From Ectocarpus siliculosus (lineage: Eukaryota > Sar > Phaeophyceae > Ectocarpales > Ectocarpaceae), in NCBI GenBank assembly GCA_000310025.1, contig FN649750.1, forward strand, positions 3,206,495 to 3,270,494: DNA of 64,000 bases, given 5' to 3'. Below, piece after piece: positions 63,601-64,000 of this stretch (within the stretch, counting starts at the first letter, position 1; each line of letters begins with the position of its first letter). A program made the position numbers and the translations under genes. The notes under the pieces were generated by a model that ran no database searches, had not been told where the DNA came from, and worked only from the letters and a program-made list of their open reading frames with translations.

Positions 63601-64000
63601 CTGACCGGATGATTGCTTGTGCGTTGAGGGTGGGATGGGAACCCATTCCGTGCAGGAGGCTTGAAGAACGTTTGGAGGGGGTGTGGCTCTGGAGGCTTTG
63701 CCTTTTGCGGGTGGTGTTGGGTTGTTGACCTGTCGTTGCGTCGTTACGACGGGGGGGAGATAGCGAGGGTATAGAAACCGACTTTCCAGCTCACGAGCAA
63801 CGAATTTCTGCTCAACGAACCGATATGGATTTTTGCTAGGAGAGCGTTGAAGGAATTCTCTCCCTGAAGTGCAGTGACGAGAGTCGAAGAAGCTGTGGAG
63901 TACGACCGTTTCCAAGAGATGCAGAAACCCCACAATGACTGTTCCATCAATTGCATTCGCCGTTATCGCGCATGACTGGCGCCTTTCATCGGAAGGTTGA
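57691..64000 (-). CDS. SPAG17: SPAG17/PF6-like flagellar central-apparatus protein, 3' part
   Basis: Minus-strand exons: 64000-63307 (open to the window edge, so the 5' part is missing), 62699-62508, 62308-61958, 61278-60955, 60208-60047, 59666-59496, 59247-59035, 58846-58682, 58592-58541 and 58226-57691. All are GT-AG and in phase, about 952 residues. SPAG17-like signatures in order: TVWCPPGGNGRVIVEYEDEL with TVTRHADGTT; ILVECPGFASVEVDIEVEEM; TITRGGNRVRLRAVMPNGGV; VIANDKGEVVVRPRGMWEGE; PRLFIYRRDGSALELLRNDD; and FLVSDPRPTEEVEAQ followed by a Lys/Ala/Glu helix. SPAG17/PF6 is a projection of the central pair (C1a) in motile flagella. The next exon is very acidic (DSDEEEEDEQ). The last three exons are less certain: one has EF-hand-like GHLDIPALRIAMVMVLGRAV, and the final one is Gly/Ser/Asp-rich and disordered. 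They could be a separate small gene. The usual C-terminal ASH-type domain of SPAG17 is not seen. Confidence 0.65.

Noticed and set aside
1-64000. CRISPR arrays, rRNA genes, LTR retrotransposon genes (gag, integrase, reverse transcriptase)
   Set aside because: I looked for spaced direct repeats, rRNA signature motifs and reverse-transcriptase (YxDD) or integrase motifs and saw none that hold up.

Overview
The window looks like nuclear DNA of a photosynthetic stramenopile, most likely a brown alga of the Ectocarpus type. This is inferred from several signs together: base composition near 50% GC; genes made of many short exons (often 50-250 bp) separated by introns of 0.2-2 kb; GTAAGT/GTGAGT-type donors; very frequent short TACTGCTGTAG-like motifs in non-coding DNA; a plastid-type bipartite leader on one protein; and axonemal proteins, implying a motile flagellated stage. 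There are no bacterial-style operons, no long uninterrupted genes and no rRNA.

I rebuilt genes exon by exon from splice sites, reading phase and protein resemblance. Left to right: (1) 1-6793, apparently gene-free, with two copies of a ~222-bp inverted-repeat element. (2) 6794-10051, minus strand, a complete six-exon ankyrin-repeat protein of 261 residues. (3) 10.05-24.4 kb, gene-poor: an 840-bp inverted-repeat element, an orphan first exon resembling the N-terminus of the Hsp90 co-chaperone TTC4/Cns1, a two-unit tandem repeat array, and scattered exons of unidentified membrane proteins on both strands. (4) 24456-26836, minus strand, a complete four-exon Tctex1-type dynein light chain (118 residues) whose second intron holds an 810-bp inverted-repeat transposon. 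(5) 27456-33775, plus strand, a nine-exon gene for a ~329-residue unrecognised protein with a plastid-type leader. (6) 36391-56595, plus strand, a ~31-exon, ~1460-residue protein with an N-terminal C2-like segment, a PH-like segment, a proline-rich linker and a C-terminal exocyst Sec6-like helical region; its first intron carries a 465-bp palindromic element. (7) 57691-64000, minus strand, the 3' part of a SPAG17/PF6-like flagellar central-apparatus gene that runs off the right edge.

The Tctex1 light chain and the SPAG17-like protein would both act in the axoneme (dynein motor and central-pair projection), and the C2-PH-Sec6 protein would act in membrane tethering or exocytosis. The most interesting items are that tethering protein's architecture, the unknown plastid-leader protein, the small inverted-repeat elements lodged in three gene introns, and the possible EF-hand-like tail behind the SPAG17-like gene. 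All protein identities are by eye from remembered family patterns; none was checked by a search.
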